A stretch of 6,519 bases of DNA from Opitutia bacterium UBA7876 (GCA_002500665.1 DLRY01000086.1:1-6519), one strand, 5' to 3'; counted from the stretch's first letter, positions 1 through 6,519 are shown. Made by a program: numbers and translations. The notes: generated by a model not told the origin, from the letters alone.

Positions 1-115
1 CTAATACGCTGGAGATAATGAATCAAAATAAAATCTTCTAATATTGCGTAATCTTTCTGTTGATTTACGCCAAGATTTTGAGGGACATTTTGATTATAAA
101 TTAAAAGAAGGTTAT
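1..115. other. AT-rich intergenic stretch, no gene seen
   Basis: This is the sequence downstream of the stop codon of the truncated family F copy C. It is clearly richer in A and T than the rest of the window. I see no convincing open frame, no RNA gene and no hairpin followed by a T-run on the minus strand, so no terminator is called. The plus-strand frame that starts at 44 runs antisense over copy C and is read as a shadow of it. Confidence 0.5.
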
Positions 116-865
116 TTATCTGATTTCTGGAAAGATATCAGGGGTGGGGAAACGTTTTTCAATCCCGTCCTTTTTGAAGTTAATGTATTCTTCCCAGGGT
201 ACTTCCAGTACTGGCCAGGTGGCTGGACGAATCCTAATGACTTTTCCGGGCCTAAATCCCTCCGTTACGAGATTCGTTTCCAAACTGAGCTGAATGCCAC
301 TAGTGCCAAGTGGAATATTCTTTTGCTTTTTGGTAATGTCCAGAATCGAGCCCCTGCTTGCCATTTGCATGGTCCCAGCTGATCCTCCGGCCCAATGTTT
401 TAAGGTATTTTCAGATGAAGCAAGTGTGGCATTTTGATCCTTCCTGAAGTCCGCATACAGGGATTGGTCCGTACCTCCAAATAAGGTTAGGGTGACCTTC
501 GCCCGTCCGAACTTTCCGTATACTACCTCGTCCACCCAGCCTGGCATCCAACGGCTTTTGACGAAAGTCTTGTGAGTTTCGTTCTGGATTCGAGAAGCCC
601 GTTCCATGGCAAGTTCATCCAGCCAGACATCGGAGACATGAAAACGTTTGAAGACACCCCCCGGTGTGGGCTTCCATGATATTCCCACAAGAACCGATTG
701 GTCATTGAAGGATTTTACGCTGTTTTCAGGTAAGACTTTTTCTTCCAGAAGATCCCTTAAATACAAATGTTCTTTTCCCCGCCAAAATCGGGTGGCTTTA
801 TCGATGGAAAATGTTTCCTCATGGACATCTCCATTTCCGGATTTTGACTCCCTTCGGGGTTCTAC
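116..865 (-). pseudogene. Family F copy C, 5'-truncated paralog of the uncharacterised secreted protein
   Basis: The minus-strand frame matches the C-terminal ~250 residues of copy A (2497-3780) almost codon by codon: the RRES-SGNGDVHEE segment, FSIDK-TRFWRGKEHL, SRWMPGWVDEV, YGKFGRA, TLFGG, ENTLKHWAGG, GIQLSLETNLVTEGFRPGK and the terminal RFPTPDIFP. The first ~177 codons of the family, including the signal peptide, are missing. Homology fades near 865, and the family reading frame meets a TAG at 895-893. Upstream of the join lies an unrelated fragment in another frame, so the copy cannot be read as a fusion. From 892 to 116 the frame has no stop or frameshift, which points to recent truncation. 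A TTG at 766 could start a 216-residue protein, but it aligns with an internal leucine of the family and lacks a signal peptide, so I treat it as dead. DNA similarity to copy A is high (74 of 79 bases match between 765-843 and 3152-3230). Confidence 0.8.
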
Positions 866-1184
866 TTTTCTTGTTCTTCTCCCGCCAAGCGCCTACGTCG
901 GCGAGCACACCCCGGCACTGATTCTGAATTTCCTCGTTAACCTTGGCAACTTGATGCGCGTCGCAGGAAAGGAGCCGCTGAAGCTTGGAAAACTTCCCCG
1001 GTATGCCCCCGGGATTGCTTCGCCAGTTGATGCTATGCCACATGAACGTCAGGGCCTCCTCGCCGCACACGGTGCGGCCTTGGAAGAAACTCTCGTCGTA
1101 AGTCGCCGTCCGCCACGAGCGGAGGTCAGGCAGGGAGTTCGGGGGCTCAGCGGCGTTTAGTGTAGTCAACTGCAGGAGCAACAA
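866..1184 (-). pseudogene. N-terminal fragment of an unrecognised secreted protein, cut and joined to copy C
   Basis: The frame reads from a TTG at 1184 into a signal-peptide-like start (LLLLQLTTLNAAEPP) and then about 85 residues of plausible secreted protein with three cysteines (TVCGEE, LSCDAH, NQCRG). Codon third positions are strongly G/C, unlike the following family F sequence, which supports real coding origin. The fragment ends where family F homology begins near 865. The frame runs past the join for about 15 codons and stops at 819. It begins 30 bases after the stop of copy B, so it was probably the next gene of the operon. No ATG starts the signal peptide. An ATC codon sits four codons before the TTG, so the original start may be mutated, or TTG is used. 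No ribosome binding site is visible. I do not recognise the family. A short 121-residue chimeric secreted peptide remains possible. Confidence 0.5.
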
Positions 1185-1214
1185 TGCAGTCCGGATGGAG
1201 AGATTACATTTGAA

Positions 1215-2492
1215 TCAGTACTTTGGAAAAATGGCAGGAGTCGGGAAGCGCTCTTCGGGCTTATTGCCTCCGAGGTATTCCTCACGTGGTATTTGGACCT
1301 GGGGCCAGCTTCCCGGACAGAGACGAACAACCCGTCCGGGGCGGATGCCTTCGAGAATGAGATCTGTCTTGAACCTGACCTGTATGCCGCTGCTTCCAAG
1401 CGGTGCTGTACCTTCGAGCCTTGTGACCTCAAGGACGCTACCTCGGCTGGCCATGTGGCGTGGGCCGTAAGCCCCGTGTGTGTGCTTCAGGGTGTTCTCG
1501 ACCGGATTCATCATGGCGGAAACGCCTTTCTTGAAATCCGCGTAGAGAGAATCTTCCATGCCGCCGAAGAGGGTGGCGGTAACGGTTGCGGCGCCAAATT
1601 TACCATACTCCACCGCATCGACCCAACCGGGCATCCAACGGCTGCGTATGAATGCCTTGTGGGTCTCGGTCTGGTTGTGGGCGGTCCGTTGCATGGCAAG
1701 GTCGTCGAGCCAGACGTCGGATACGTGAAAGCGGGTAAAGACACCGTCCGGTGTGGGCCTCCAGGTAATGCCGAGAAGGACTGCCTGGTCATCGAGTGAT
1801 TTCTTTCCGCTCTCAGGCCAAGTACCTTCATGGACAAGGTCAGCAACCAGAAGCTTTTCGCGTCCGCGCCATATGCGGGTGGCGGCATCGAAGGTCAGGG
1901 TTTCCTCTTCGGCCTTTGTGCCGCCGGTCTTGGATTCGCGGCGGGCAACGATCTTGCCGGCGAGGTTCTGGAGTTCCATTTCCTGAAGCTTCCAGACTTT
2001 ACCTTCGCGTTGGCAGAAGCTTGGTTCGTCTTCGAGTAGGATGAGATGGTTTTCGGCCGGGGCTGTGCCTTTTCCGCTGTAGCCTGCGGTCTTGTTTCGG
2101 TTGTTTATTGGCAACACGGGTACGGCGGAGAGCTTGGGATCCGGGGGGAGAAAGCCCCGGGCATGGAGTACGGTGCCGATGGGAACGTCACGGAGTTGGG
2201 CGGGAGCATTGTGGTAGCGAATGATCCCGTAGGGTAACATGGCGAAGGGATGCGGCTTGTTTCGAAAGTACTTTCCTTCCCCTTGTATGCGGATACTGCC
2301 TCGCCGGTTGGCATGGTCCACGAAAACCAGTTCTCCACGGTAGGGATGAGCCTTTTCAAGGGGAGGGAATTTTCCGGACTCCGGCCGGAACGGGTCTTCC
2401 TCGGAGCGCGCATTGGAGACGAGTATTAAAAGAACCAGGTGCAGTGCGGCGGCCCAGCGGGCTAAGTTTAGTTTCAGAAGGATGGATTCCAT
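1215..2492 (-). CDS. Family F copy B: uncharacterised secreted protein, 425 aa
   Basis: This is an intact paralog of copy A. The start at 2492 gives a signal peptide with a hydrophobic core (residues ~14-25) and a likely cut after SNA (28). The frame stays open up to 2594, but those 34 extra codons run through the 3' end of copy A and do not look like a leader. The ATG lies 4 bases after the copy A stop, so the two genes are probably co-transcribed and perhaps translationally coupled. No Shine-Dalgarno site is visible. Conserved blocks shared with copy A are FVDHANRRGS (57-66), an LPPDPK segment, a single Cys in EDEPSFC, SRWMPGWVD (284-292), YGKFG, TLFGGM (307-312), ENTLKH, GSSGIQ and the terminal RFPTPAIFPKY (415-425). 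No enzyme motif, lipobox or membrane segment beyond the signal is seen. The gene is visibly more GC-rich than copy A. Function is unknown; its position suggests an extracytoplasmic role linked to the sulfatase. Confidence 0.85.
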   Translation of the reverse strand: MESILLKLNLARWAAALHLVLLILVSNARSEEDPFRPESGKFPPLEKAHPYRGELVFVDHANRRGSIRIQGEGKYFRNKPHPFAMLPYGIIRYHNAPAQLRDVPIGTVLHARGFLPPDPKLSAVPVLPINNRNKTAGYSGKGTAPAENHLILLEDEPSFCQREGKVWKLQEMELQNLAGKIVARRESKTGGTKAEEETLTFDAATRIWRGREKLLVADLVHEGTWPESGKKSLDDQAVLLGITWRPTPDGVFTRFHVSDVWLDDLAMQRTAHNQTETHKAFIRSRWMPGWVDAVEYGKFGAATVTATLFGGMEDSLYADFKKGVSAMMNPVENTLKHTHGAYGPRHMASRGSVLEVTRLEGTAPLGSSGIQVRFKTDLILEGIRPGRVVRLCPGSWPQVQIPREEYLGGNKPEERFPTPAIFPKY

Positions 2493-2496
2493 GGCT

Positions 2497-3252
2497 CTAG
2501 TGTTTTGGAAAGATGTGAAAGATGTCCGGGGTTGGGAAACGGATATCAATCCCGTCCCGGGTGTGGTGAATGTATTCTTCCCTAGGTACTTCAAGTATCG
2601 GCCAACTTTCGGGACGGATTCTTATTATTTTTCCGGGTCTGAAGCCTTCCGTAACGAGATTCGTTTCCAAACTGAGCTGAATGCCACTGCTTCCGAGGGG
2701 AACTTTTTTTTGGGTTTTCGAAACCTCCAGTAATATCCCCTTGCTTGCCATCTGGGCGGTGCCTGCTGTCCCCCCCGCCCAATGCTTCAGGGTGTTTTCC
2801 GAGGAGGCAAGCATGGCCTTTTGCCCTTTTCTGAAGTCGGCATAGAGGGATTTGTCCATACCTCCAAATAGAGTGACGGTGACCTCGGCTCGTCCAAACT
2901 TTCCATATTCTACTTGGTCCACCCAGCCTGGCATCCATCGGCTCTTGATGAAAGTCTTGTGGGTTTCCTTCTGGATCTGAGCAGCCCGTTCTCTGGCAAG
3001 TTCGTCCAGCCAGACATCGGAGATATGAAAGCGTTTGAAGACACCACCCGGGGTGGGTTTCCAAGATATTCCTAGAAGAACCAATTGATCATTGAGAGAT
3101 TGAACGCCGTTTTCGGGTAAGATTTTTTCTTCAATAAGATCGTCCAAATGCAAATGTTCTTTTCCTCGCCAAAATCTGGTGGATTTATCGATGGAAAAGG
3201 CTTCCTCATGGACATCTCCATTTCCGGATTCGGACTCTCTTCGGGCAGTTAC
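2497..3252 (-). repeat. Long imperfect direct repeat, partner at 116-865
   Basis: The 3' part of copy A is repeated in the same orientation as copy C at 116-865. The two compared blocks 3152-3230 and 765-843 differ at 5 of 79 positions, and the segment around 2641-2690 shares a long run with 262-300. The repeat is a consequence of gene duplication and not a mobile element: no terminal inverted repeats or transposase are seen. Recombination between the repeats could delete copy B and the fragment at 866-1184. Confidence 0.75.
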
Positions 3253-3780
3253 AATACCTAGGTCTTTATTGAGATTGATTTCCTTAAGCTTCCAGACCAA
3301 TCCGAGACGTTTGCAATAGCTTGGCTCATCCTCAAATAAAAAAATATGGTTTTCAGCCGGTGCGACCCCTGTTCCTGCATTGCCGTACTTTTTTTTCCGG
3401 TTGTCCAACGGTAAGACCGGGACGGTCGAAATTTTGGGATCGGGTGGAAGAAAAGCCTTTGCATACATAACGGTTCCCAGAGGAATATCCCGAAGATCGG
3501 CCGGAGACCCTTGATAGCGGACCAAGCCGTAGGGGAGGAGGGCAAAGGGAGACGGAGCGGCAAACCGAAACCTTCCATCTCCATCGATACGTAAACTGCC
3601 ACGCCGGTTGGCATGGTCCACGAAAGTGAGCTCACCTTTGTAGGAATGAGCTTTTTCCAGAGGTGGGAATTCCCCGACCTTTGGACGAAAGGGCTTTTCT
3701 TTGGATCGTGCGTTGGATGGAAGTAAGACAAGAATCAGTGGGAGTAAAATGATCCAATGCATGCGTATTGGTTTCACCAT
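2497..3780 (-). CDS. Family F copy A: uncharacterised secreted protein, 427 aa
   Basis: I chose the ATG at 3780, which gives a typical signal peptide (MVKPIRMHW followed by a leucine/isoleucine core, likely cut after SNA at residue 24). An upstream in-frame ATG at 3825 would add 15 residues with an atypical charged leader, and the length from 3780 (427 aa) matches copy B (425 aa). Segments in order: FVDHANRRGS (53-62), DIPLGTVMYAKAFLPPDP (98-115), ENHIFLFEDEPSYC (143-156), a GIVTARRES region (~175), SRWMPGWVD (280-288), YGKFG (292-296), TLFGGM (303-308), ENTLKH (328-333), GSSGIQ (363-368), EGFRPGK (378-384) and the end RFPTPDIF (414-421). Several segments have the pattern of small beta-barrels (see findings); this is inference. 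I recognise no named domain. It follows the sulfatase on the same strand after 86 bases and directly precedes copy B. Base composition is more AT-rich than copy B or the sulfatase. Confidence 0.85.
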   Translation of the reverse strand: MVKPIRMHWIILLPLILVLLPSNARSKEKPFRPKVGEFPPLEKAHSYKGELTFVDHANRRGSLRIDGDGRFRFAAPSPFALLPYGLVRYQGSPADLRDIPLGTVMYAKAFLPPDPKISTVPVLPLDNRKKKYGNAGTGVAPAENHIFLFEDEPSYCKRLGLVWKLKEINLNKDLGIVTARRESESGNGDVHEEAFSIDKSTRFWRGKEHLHLDDLIEEKILPENGVQSLNDQLVLLGISWKPTPGGVFKRFHISDVWLDELARERAAQIQKETHKTFIKSRWMPGWVDQVEYGKFGRAEVTVTLFGGMDKSLYADFRKGQKAMLASSENTLKHWAGGTAGTAQMASKGILLEVSKTQKKVPLGSSGIQLSLETNLVTEGFRPGKIIRIRPESWPILEVPREEYIHHTRDGIDIRFPTPDIFHIFPKH

Positions 3781-3866
3781 TTTTCTTATTCGCTCAAAAA
3801 ATATATTATTACGATATGTCATCATGAGAGATAAGCTTTGATGAAGTTAGGTCGTGTAATGGAAAA
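3781..3866 (-). other. AT-rich spacer between sulfatase and copy A
   Basis: This is 86 bases between the sulfatase stop and the chosen start of copy A. The half nearer copy A is AT-rich (a TAATAATATAT stretch about 30 bases before the ATG), which could hold a minor promoter, but I cannot pair a convincing -35 box with it. No hairpin with a T-run is seen, so read-through from the sulfatase gene is plausible. Confidence 0.35.
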
Positions 3867-5933
3867 TTATTCGGCTGCTTTCCAATGAGAAAATTCGGTT
3901 GCTGCGTCGAGGGCACTGTAGCCGATGTGGGTGATCTGATTAATGGGGCGCTTGAGTTTCGTCTTCAAACGAGCACCACCGCGTTCTTCAAGCACGATTT
4001 CATTGGCGGTAAGGTCAAGGTGGGCGGTGAACGCCAGCGGGGTCCCGTTTTCCGTCATTGGTTGGGTGTGCGGAGTATTGGGCGTGAGTGGGCCTTCAAT
4101 CACCGTCAGCTTCTTTTGACCACCGAAGAATGCACCGACATGGATGTGCCCGGATGGATCGCCACCGTCACTGATGGTCAGAAAGCCGTTTACCCAGCGC
4201 TTTGGAAATTCATGTCCCGCAGCAGTCGAACAACGGAACTTAAAGGTCACCTTGCCCTGAAGGGGGCGGGTGAGTTTCTTTAAAGCAAAGCCGGCCTTAC
4301 CCTCCGCTGCATGGATTCGATAACCAGCATCCTTGAGCAGCTTTTCCACGCGAACGTTTGCGGTCGCCGCGAAATCTCCCTGCGGCTTGATCGTCTGCGA
4401 GAAAACGGATTGCGATCGTTCAGCAACGGCACTCGTTGGCTTCGGTCGCAGCATGTTTGCATCAACCTGCTCACGCCATACCGCCAGGCGTTTCTTCAGT
4501 TCCTCTGTCTTATTAGGATGCTTCGCAGCGAGGTCCGTCGTCTCGCTTATATCCGTAGCGAGGTTGAACAATTCAACACTGTCGTTTTCATACCACTCGA
4601 TCAGTTTCCAATCGCCCACGCGAATGCTGCTGCACGGACCGCTGCCGGTGTTACCGTAGTGCGGGAAGTGCCATTGGATGGATTTGTGAATCGGTTCAGG
4701 GTTGCCTTTTAAAAGGGGAAGGATGTTTTTGCCATCGAGGTGCAGATCAGGTCTCGCAGGCAGATTACAGGCAGCCAGCACGGTGGGCGATACATCGGTC
4801 GCGATGATGGGCTGGTCGCAAACGCTTCCCGGTTTGGTGACGCCGGGCAGTCGAACGATCCACGGTTCGCGAACGCCTCCTTCGTAGATCCAGCCTTTGC
4901 CCGCCCGGAGCGGTGCGTTGCTGGTGACCGGCGTCCTGCCGAATTTGTTCTGATTGAGCCCGCCGTTGTCGCTGGTAAAGATCACAAGTGTGTTCTCCGC
5001 CAGCTTCAACTTGTCGAGCGCTGCCATCAGTCGACCAACGTTGTCGTCCATCGTCTCAACCATCGCGGCATAAGTGGGATTGCATTGGAAAACGAGATGA
5101 TCGCGCAAGCCTGAACCCTGAACTGTTTTTCCCTCTCGGAAGCGTTTCGCCTCATCCGGCGTGGGCAGCCCCATCTTTTCCGCCTTGTCCTTGTATTTCT
5201 GGATCAACTCCGGCTTCGCCTGTATCGGCGTGTGGACATCGTAAAAGGGGAGGTATAGAAAGAACGGTTTGGATTTGTCGCGTTTCTCGATCAGCCCAAT
5301 GGCCTCACCGGTAATGCGATCGCAAAGATGTTCCCCTTTGTTGCCCCCCTCTACCAATCCGGGGACTGGAGCACCATGGTAGGCGTTCCTGCGCTTTGGA
5401 TCACCATTGCCATACGGCCAGAAAAAGCTCGCCGGTGCGCCGCTCTGATTGCCCGCGATGTTGATGTCGAAGCCCTGCTTCTCCGGCAGAAACTTTTCGC
5501 CATGCCCGAGATGCCACTTGCCTACATGCCAGGTGGCGTAATCGGCATCGTGCAGAATTTCTGCGAGCGTCACTTCGGCCAGCGGGAGTTCCTTGTTGAT
5601 CCGGGCAGGCAGGTATTTGCCAGACTTGTTGTTGCTGGGGATGTAGTCGGTGATCTTCAATCGAGCGGGATCGCGCCCGGTCAACAGCGCCGCACGGGTT
5701 GGCGAGCAATAGGAATGCGCGGCATACCCCTGGGTAAACCGCATGCCTTCCCGGGCCAGTTCATCGAGGTGTGGCGTTTCGTGGAATGTGCTGCCATAGC
5801 AGGACAAATCAGCCCAGCCCAGATCGTCGGCGAGGATGACGACAACATTCAGTTTCTGTTTTGATTTTGCGGCTGAAGCAAATGCCGAAGCCACGATCAG
5901 GAGAAAAGTTATTGGATGTTTAAGAAGAGTCAT
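3867..5933 (-). CDS. Secreted type I (formylglycine-dependent) sulfatase with C-terminal extension, 688 aa
   Basis: This enzyme should hydrolyse a sulfate ester, probably on a polysaccharide, outside the cytoplasm. The signal peptide covers residues 1 to ~21 (FLLIVASAFASAA). The sulfatase domain covers about 28-490: metal ligands ADD (D36, D37), the active-site motif CSPTR with C76 as the residue converted to formylglycine, ALLTGR right after it, HVGKWHLG (136-143) with the conserved Lys and His, DVHTP (232-236), FTSDNGG (319-325, D322 and N323 metal ligands), RAGKGWIYEGGVREP (343-357), and DWKLIEWYE with ELFNL (441-458), typical of the C-terminal subdomain of arylsulfatases. Motifs resemble the arylsulfatase A / N-acetylgalactosamine-sulfatase-like subfamilies, but the substrate cannot be read. 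Residues ~510-688 form an extra beta-rich region beyond the usual length. The ATG at 5933 fits the signal peptide; no Shine-Dalgarno site lies at normal spacing. A maturation enzyme is needed and is not in this window. Confidence 0.95.
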   Translation of the reverse strand: MTLLKHPITFLLIVASAFASAAKSKQKLNVVVILADDLGWADLSCYGSTFHETPHLDELAREGMRFTQGYAAHSYCSPTRAALLTGRDPARLKITDYIPSNNKSGKYLPARINKELPLAEVTLAEILHDADYATWHVGKWHLGHGEKFLPEKQGFDINIAGNQSGAPASFFWPYGNGDPKRRNAYHGAPVPGLVEGGNKGEHLCDRITGEAIGLIEKRDKSKPFFLYLPFYDVHTPIQAKPELIQKYKDKAEKMGLPTPDEAKRFREGKTVQGSGLRDHLVFQCNPTYAAMVETMDDNVGRLMAALDKLKLAENTLVIFTSDNGGLNQNKFGRTPVTSNAPLRAGKGWIYEGGVREPWIVRLPGVTKPGSVCDQPIIATDVSPTVLAACNLPARPDLHLDGKNILPLLKGNPEPIHKSIQWHFPHYGNTGSGPCSSIRVGDWKLIEWYENDSVELFNLATDISETTDLAAKHPNKTEELKKRLAVWREQVDANMLRPKPTSAVAERSQSVFSQTIKPQGDFAATANVRVEKLLKDAGYRIHAAEGKAGFALKKLTRPLQGKVTFKFRCSTAAGHEFPKRWVNGFLTISDGGDPSGHIHVGAFFGGQKKLTVIEGPLTPNTPHTQPMTENGTPLAFTAHLDLTANEIVLEERGGARLKTKLKRPINQITHIGYSALDAATEFSHWKAAE

Positions 5934-6021
5934 TGGAAATCAATCGGTAGTTAGCTTGATACTCCCTGGTGATGTCTACAAGTTGCCGAAGTAAGGAGTA
6001 CTCTTTTTTGCTGCTTTCGAA
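5934..6021 (-). other. Sulfatase upstream region, no confident promoter
   Basis: This short spacer lies between the family F remnant and the sulfatase start. A GGGAG sequence lies about 30 bases before the ATG, too far to act as a normal ribosome binding site for it. I could not find a paired -35/-10 set with acceptable spacing. The sulfatase is therefore either read through from the gene to the right or uses a promoter I cannot recognise. Confidence 0.3.
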
Positions 6022-6114
6022 TCAGTATTTCGGGAAAATGGCAGGTGTTGGGAAGCGGTTCTCAGGGCTGTTTTCGAAAATGTATTCCTCCTGGGGAATT
6101 TGTGACTGGGGTTG
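6022..6114 (-). pseudogene. Family F remnant D: last 30 codons of a fourth copy
   Basis: Read on the minus strand, this stretch encodes 30 residues plus a TGA that align with the extreme C-terminus of copy B: QIPQEEY matches QIPREEY, and NRFPTPAIFPKY matches ERFPTPAIFPKY. The match continues a few bases past the stop (TACTGATTC in both). An in-frame TGA at 6117-6115 lies directly upstream, and beyond it the sequence shows no family similarity. There is thus no start and no room for a gene: only 45 bases separate it from the stop of the protein to the right. It is the tail left by deletion, or by insertion of neighbouring DNA, of a former copy. The residues are closer to copy B than to copies A and C, which end in TPDIF. 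Confidence 0.8.
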
Positions 6115-6159
6115 TCAGGCGAAAACACTGAATCTGAATTGTCATGGTCTTTCTTTTTA

Positions 6160-6519
6160 TTATTTGGTTCGGATAATCCAGTTACCGGCGGCATCACGCG
6201 TTGTTTCGGCGGCAGTGCCGTTGAAGCTGGCGCTGACAGCGGTGACTTTGGAGTTAAGTTTCAACACCGACGGTTCGGCATCGACATCGATCTTGACGCC
6301 ACCGTCAGCGGTTTGCGTAACAGCAAGCTTACCCAAAGGGAAACCCTCGCAGGTCACGCGCCCGGCGGGACACTCCAGCGTCAGGGGGAGCGCAGCGCCG
6401 GCGTTGGGTTGGTAGGCGACCCAGGTGCGGGAAGGCTCACAGGAGAGCAGCCAGGAGGATTTGCCAGGAGCTAGGGTGAGCGTCGCGTCTTTCACGGCAA
6501 GCCGGCCGCTGTCGCTGAC
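6160..6519 (-). CDS. C-terminal part of an unidentified, probably secreted protein (partial, start outside window)
   Basis: The frame is open from the window edge (6519) to a TAA at 6160 and gives 119 residues. A GTG at 6495 is not taken as a start because the frame and its composition continue without a break to the edge. The segment is rich in alternating hydrophobic and polar residues (ATLTLAPGKSSWLLS, GKLAVTQTADGGVKIDVDA, LKLNSKVTAVSASFNG), as in a terminal beta-sandwich domain of polysaccharide lyases or glycoside hydrolases. This would fit next to a sulfatase, but no catalytic motif lies in the visible part, so the family is not named. It reads into the family F remnant and then the sulfatase on the same strand, so it may be the upstream gene of the same transcript. 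Confidence 0.75.
   Translation of the reverse strand, partial: VSDSGRLAVKDATLTLAPGKSSWLLSCEPSRTWVAYQPNAGAALPLTLECPAGRVTCEGFPLGKLAVTQTADGGVKIDVDAEPSVLKLNSKVTAVSASFNGTAAETTRDAAGNWIIRTK

Noticed and set aside
1195..1470. A plus-strand peptide sharing NQYFGKMAGVGKR with a plus-strand frame at 5969-6415, which looks like a conserved protein
   Set aside because: The similarity is the antisense shadow of the conserved family F C-terminus in copy B and remnant D; the minus-strand reading explains it fully.
2493..2594. Longer start for copy B at 2594
   Set aside because: The added 34 codons overlap the end of copy A in another frame and push the signal peptide inside the protein; the ATG at 2492 places it at the N-terminus.
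116..3780. Mobile element as cause of the repeated family F copies
   Set aside because: No transposase, integrase, terminal inverted repeats or target duplications were seen; gene duplication and deletion explain the pattern.
3781..3825. Longer start for copy A at 3825
   Set aside because: It adds a charged leader before the signal peptide and has no visible ribosome binding site; the start at 3780 agrees in length and signal peptide with copy B.
5328..5864. Long plus-strand open frames opposite the sulfatase (also 3885-4283, 4311-4712, 4740-5114)
   Set aside because: They lie fully antisense to a gene with clear catalytic motifs, have no recognisable domain, and open antisense frames are common in GC-rich coding DNA.
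6160..6519. Naming the right-hand partial protein a heparinase or other polysaccharide lyase
   Set aside because: Only a beta-rich tail is visible and it carries no catalytic motif; the context is suggestive but not enough for a family name.
1..6519. CRISPR array, tRNA, rRNA or riboswitch
   Set aside because: No short regularly spaced repeats, no cloverleaf-like stretch and no conserved RNA core were found; the intergenic gaps are all under 120 bases.

Overview
The window looks like part of a polysaccharide-degradation (sulfatase-type) locus from a bacterium of the Planctomycetes-Verrucomicrobia-Lentisphaerae group. This placement rests on the secreted formylglycine sulfatase with an extra C-terminal domain, the lack of clear Shine-Dalgarno sites and the style of the secreted proteins. 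It is an inference, and the genus cannot be read from the sequence. Every gene I can support lies on the minus strand, so transcription runs from right to left.

Layout in transcription order: (1) 6519-6160, the C-terminal end of a protein that begins outside the window, rich in predicted beta strands and possibly the tail of a secreted carbohydrate-active enzyme. (2) 6114-6022, a 30-codon remnant of the 3' end of a member of an uncharacterised protein family, here called family F. (3) 5933-3867, a complete secreted type I sulfatase of 688 residues with CSPTR active-site motif and a C-terminal beta-rich extension. (4) 3780-2497, family F copy A (427 aa). (5) 2492-1215, family F copy B (425 aa), starting 4 bases after copy A stops. 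(6) 1184 to about 866, the N-terminal part of an unrelated, unrecognised secreted protein. (7) about 865-116, the 3' part of family F copy C, which has lost its first ~177 codons and is joined out of frame to item 6. (8) 115-1, AT-rich sequence with no gene seen.

The main point of interest is family F. Two intact copies in tandem, one 5'-truncated copy and one tail remnant lie around a single sulfatase. The proteins have signal peptides, no catalytic signature I recognise, a very conserved central block (SRWMPGWVD...YGKFG...TLFGGM) and a conserved extreme C-terminus (RFPTP-x-IFP). Copies A and C are close at the DNA level (74 of 79 bases in one compared stretch), while copy B is more GC-rich and more diverged. 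This suggests repeated duplication and loss. A role with the sulfatase in handling a sulfated polymer is suggested only by position.
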